From CAZKRU01 sp964555235 (GTDB taxonomy: Bacteria; Verrucomicrobiota; Verrucomicrobiia; Methylacidiphilales; CAMAQI01), in contig CAZKRU010000002.1 in the NCBI GenBank assembly GCA_964555235.1, positions 1-64,000 of the forward strand: a DNA stretch of 64,000 bases, in the 5' to 3' direction. How positions within the stretch are numbered: position 1 is the stretch's first letter; each line of letters begins with the position of its first letter. Both the position numbers and the translations under genes were made by a program. Below are positions 62,830 through 64,000 of the stretch, in pieces. Below the pieces are notes generated by a model. It was not told the origin of the DNA. It ran no database searches and saw only the letters and a program-made list of their open reading frames with translations.

Positions 62830-64000
62830 ATGGCTACGGTACTTTTCAACGCGTTTCATTCGTCAATCCTTCATCGGGTGATGGAGGGGATTTTTCAAAA
62901 AGGAACGTGGGAACGTGCGGTGGTTGTTGCTGCCGGCTATCAACCTTCTGAGGAACTTGAGGATCGGATGTGCTGCGTTGATTATGAACGTGCGAAACGA
63001 GGGGATTACTCAGCAGCGGGAGTAGAGCTGAAAATTCCCGATGAGGGAATATTTAAAGCACTTGGGTTTGCTGAATCATTGGTGCTTCGAATGATGGATC
63101 GTGTGGAGCCTGGTCCGGGAGAGTTAGCAGGGCATTTGCCTTATGAGGACCGTAAGCGACTTTATTTGAAGCATGTATGTTATTGGAATGCAGTTTTGAA
63201 GGAGAAAGAGATCTCCTTGTTAATTACTGTAAGTCCTCCCCATGTCGGGTATGATTATGTTCTTTATGCACTCTGTCGTGCTAGGAAAATTCCAGTCGTG
63301 ATCGTGAATAATGGATTGCAAGTTCCTGGAACCATTTATTGGGCTGAAACGGTGGAAGACTACGCTCCTGATTTGGGAGAAGCCTATCTCCGTTTAAAGA
63401 GCGGGGAACGTCCCTGGAAAGAGACCTCTCCTTCGATGAAAAAGGCGATACGAGGGCATTACCGTTGGATGCGACGAAATTCCAAGCCGATTCCACTTAA
63501 TGATACCGCGCGTCCGGAAGTTCCGGATTTTGCGATGCTGGAGCGCAAGTCGATGCGACGGTTAAATTGGCTGATCTCAAGCCAAGCCTTTTTGAAATGG
63601 ACGGGCTTTTCGAAACAGATGCAATCCATGGAATTGAAGTGCAATGAAGCGCGGAGAAAAATTTTGGAATTCCGCTGCCGCAAAATACTTCAGGATCGAT
63701 ATCAGAAACTTATTTGGAGGGGAGGCTTGGATTCTCCGTATGTTTATGCCCCTTTGCACTACCAGCCGGAATGTACCACCAATCCTCAAGGAGGAATTTA
63801 TACGGAGCAATGGTTAATGTTTGCAACTTTGGTAGAGTCGCTTCCCGAAGGGTGGGTGGTGGTGACTAAGGAGAATCCCTACCAAGATCATCGAAATCGA
63901 CATGCGGCTTACTACGATGACCTCGTGCGACTCGGTAAAGTGAGGATTTTGCCGATGGAGACAGACACTTTTGAATTAGTGGAGAAATGTCAGGCAGTCG
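62830..64000 (+). CDS. Capsule-polysaccharide-type (KpsS/KpsC-like) protein, N-terminal part
   Basis: The frame is open from ATG 62830 to the window edge, 390 codons. The start MATVLFNAFHSSILHRVMEG is followed by VSPPHVGYDYVLYALCRARK. Late segments SPYVYAPLHYQPECTTNPQG and LPEGWVVVTKENP match Capsule_synth/surface-polysaccharide transferases (the xPLHxQPExT...P.G and VKExP motifs). It would act on the cytoplasmic face, adding a Kdo-like or nonulosonic sugar. The end of the gene lies outside the window. Confidence 0.75.
   Translation, partial: MATVLFNAFHSSILHRVMEGIFQKGTWERAVVVAAGYQPSEELEDRMCCVDYERAKRGDYSAAGVELKIPDEGIFKALGFAESLVLRMMDRVEPGPGELAGHLPYEDRKRLYLKHVCYWNAVLKEKEISLLITVSPPHVGYDYVLYALCRARKIPVVIVNNGLQVPGTIYWAETVEDYAPDLGEAYLRLKSGERPWKETSPSMKKAIRGHYRWMRRNSKPIPLNDTARPEVPDFAMLERKSMRRLNWLISSQAFLKWTGFSKQMQSMELKCNEARRKILEFRCRKILQDRYQKLIWRGGLDSPYVYAPLHYQPECTTNPQGGIYTEQWLMFATLVESLPEGWVVVTKENPYQDHRNRHAAYYDDLVRLGKVRILPMETDTFELVEKCQAV

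Overview
The window looks like a chromosomal segment of a Gram-negative, probably flagellated bacterium, close to its replication origin. It carries dnaA and dnaN, clustered DnaA-box-like sites upstream of dnaA, and mnmG and tilS nearby. Lipoprotein and export signals, a flagellin, a Flp pilin and a nonulosonate (pseudaminic-acid type) pathway fit a diderm cell envelope. The taxon is not certain. A GbsR-like plus NusG-paralog pair ahead of a polysaccharide locus, a TIGR03790 protein, GxxExxY proteins, a TPR-CHAT protein with a sigma/anti-sigma pair, and many dispersed palindromic repeats make me think of the Verrucomicrobiota/PVC group or a related candidate phylum. This is an inference from gene content only. 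No rRNA, tRNA or CRISPR array was seen.

Layout. 1-5.5 kb: the start of an alpha-2-macroglobulin-like gene, a small exported protein, and a large exported TPR-CHAT protein divergent from an ECF-type sigma factor and its membrane anti-sigma factor. 5.6-9.7 kb: accessory DNA with a GxxExxY gene in inverted repeats, a VapBC-type module, and a 2.65-kb AT-richer island bounded by terminal inverted repeats that holds a HigB-HigA-SecB-like toxin-antitoxin-chaperone (TAC) module plus two unknown genes. 9.7-13.9 kb: dnaN, a PhzF-family gene, dnaA and a candidate oriC. 13.9-16.2 kb: a short flagellin, a Flp pilin with its terminator, and two small genes. 16.5-32.5 kb: housekeeping genes (manA, lysC, tilS, cysK, mnmG, an ArfB-like factor) mixed with a GntR/ABC exporter operon, a second GxxExxY gene inside long inverted repeats, a VapBC module, a glycosyltransferase and a flavoprotein. 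32.7-40.2 kb: a TIGR03790 protein, an MBL hydrolase, a HupE protein and a complete Mn/Fe ABC importer with a divergent MntR-type regulator.

From 40.5 kb to the right edge, one long plus-strand locus makes and modifies a surface sugar. It opens with a GbsR-like regulator and a NusG/RfaH paralog. Just downstream is a sequence matching the enterobacterial ops/JUMPstart element at 12 of 13 positions, which suggests operon-specific antitermination. After a toxin-antitoxin pair and a nucleotidyltransferase pair come a GDP-mannose-dehydratase-like enzyme, an MsbA-like ABC transporter and all six Pse-type activities (PseB, PseC, a PseG-PseH fusion, PseF, PseI). Interleaved are tailoring genes: aldo/keto reductase, SDR, two Gfo/Idh/MocA oxidoreductases, carbamoyltransferase, PIG-L deacetylase, DegT aminotransferase, acetyltransferase, N-acetyl sugar amidotransferase, amidase and capsule-type transferases. 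Almost all are joined by 4-bp ATGA/GTGA/TTGA overlaps. A likely output is a modified nonulosonic acid for flagellin or a surface glycan.

The intergenic spaces hold at least five families of short palindromic repeats. Two of them bracket GxxExxY genes, which suggests that such genes and repeats form small mobile elements.
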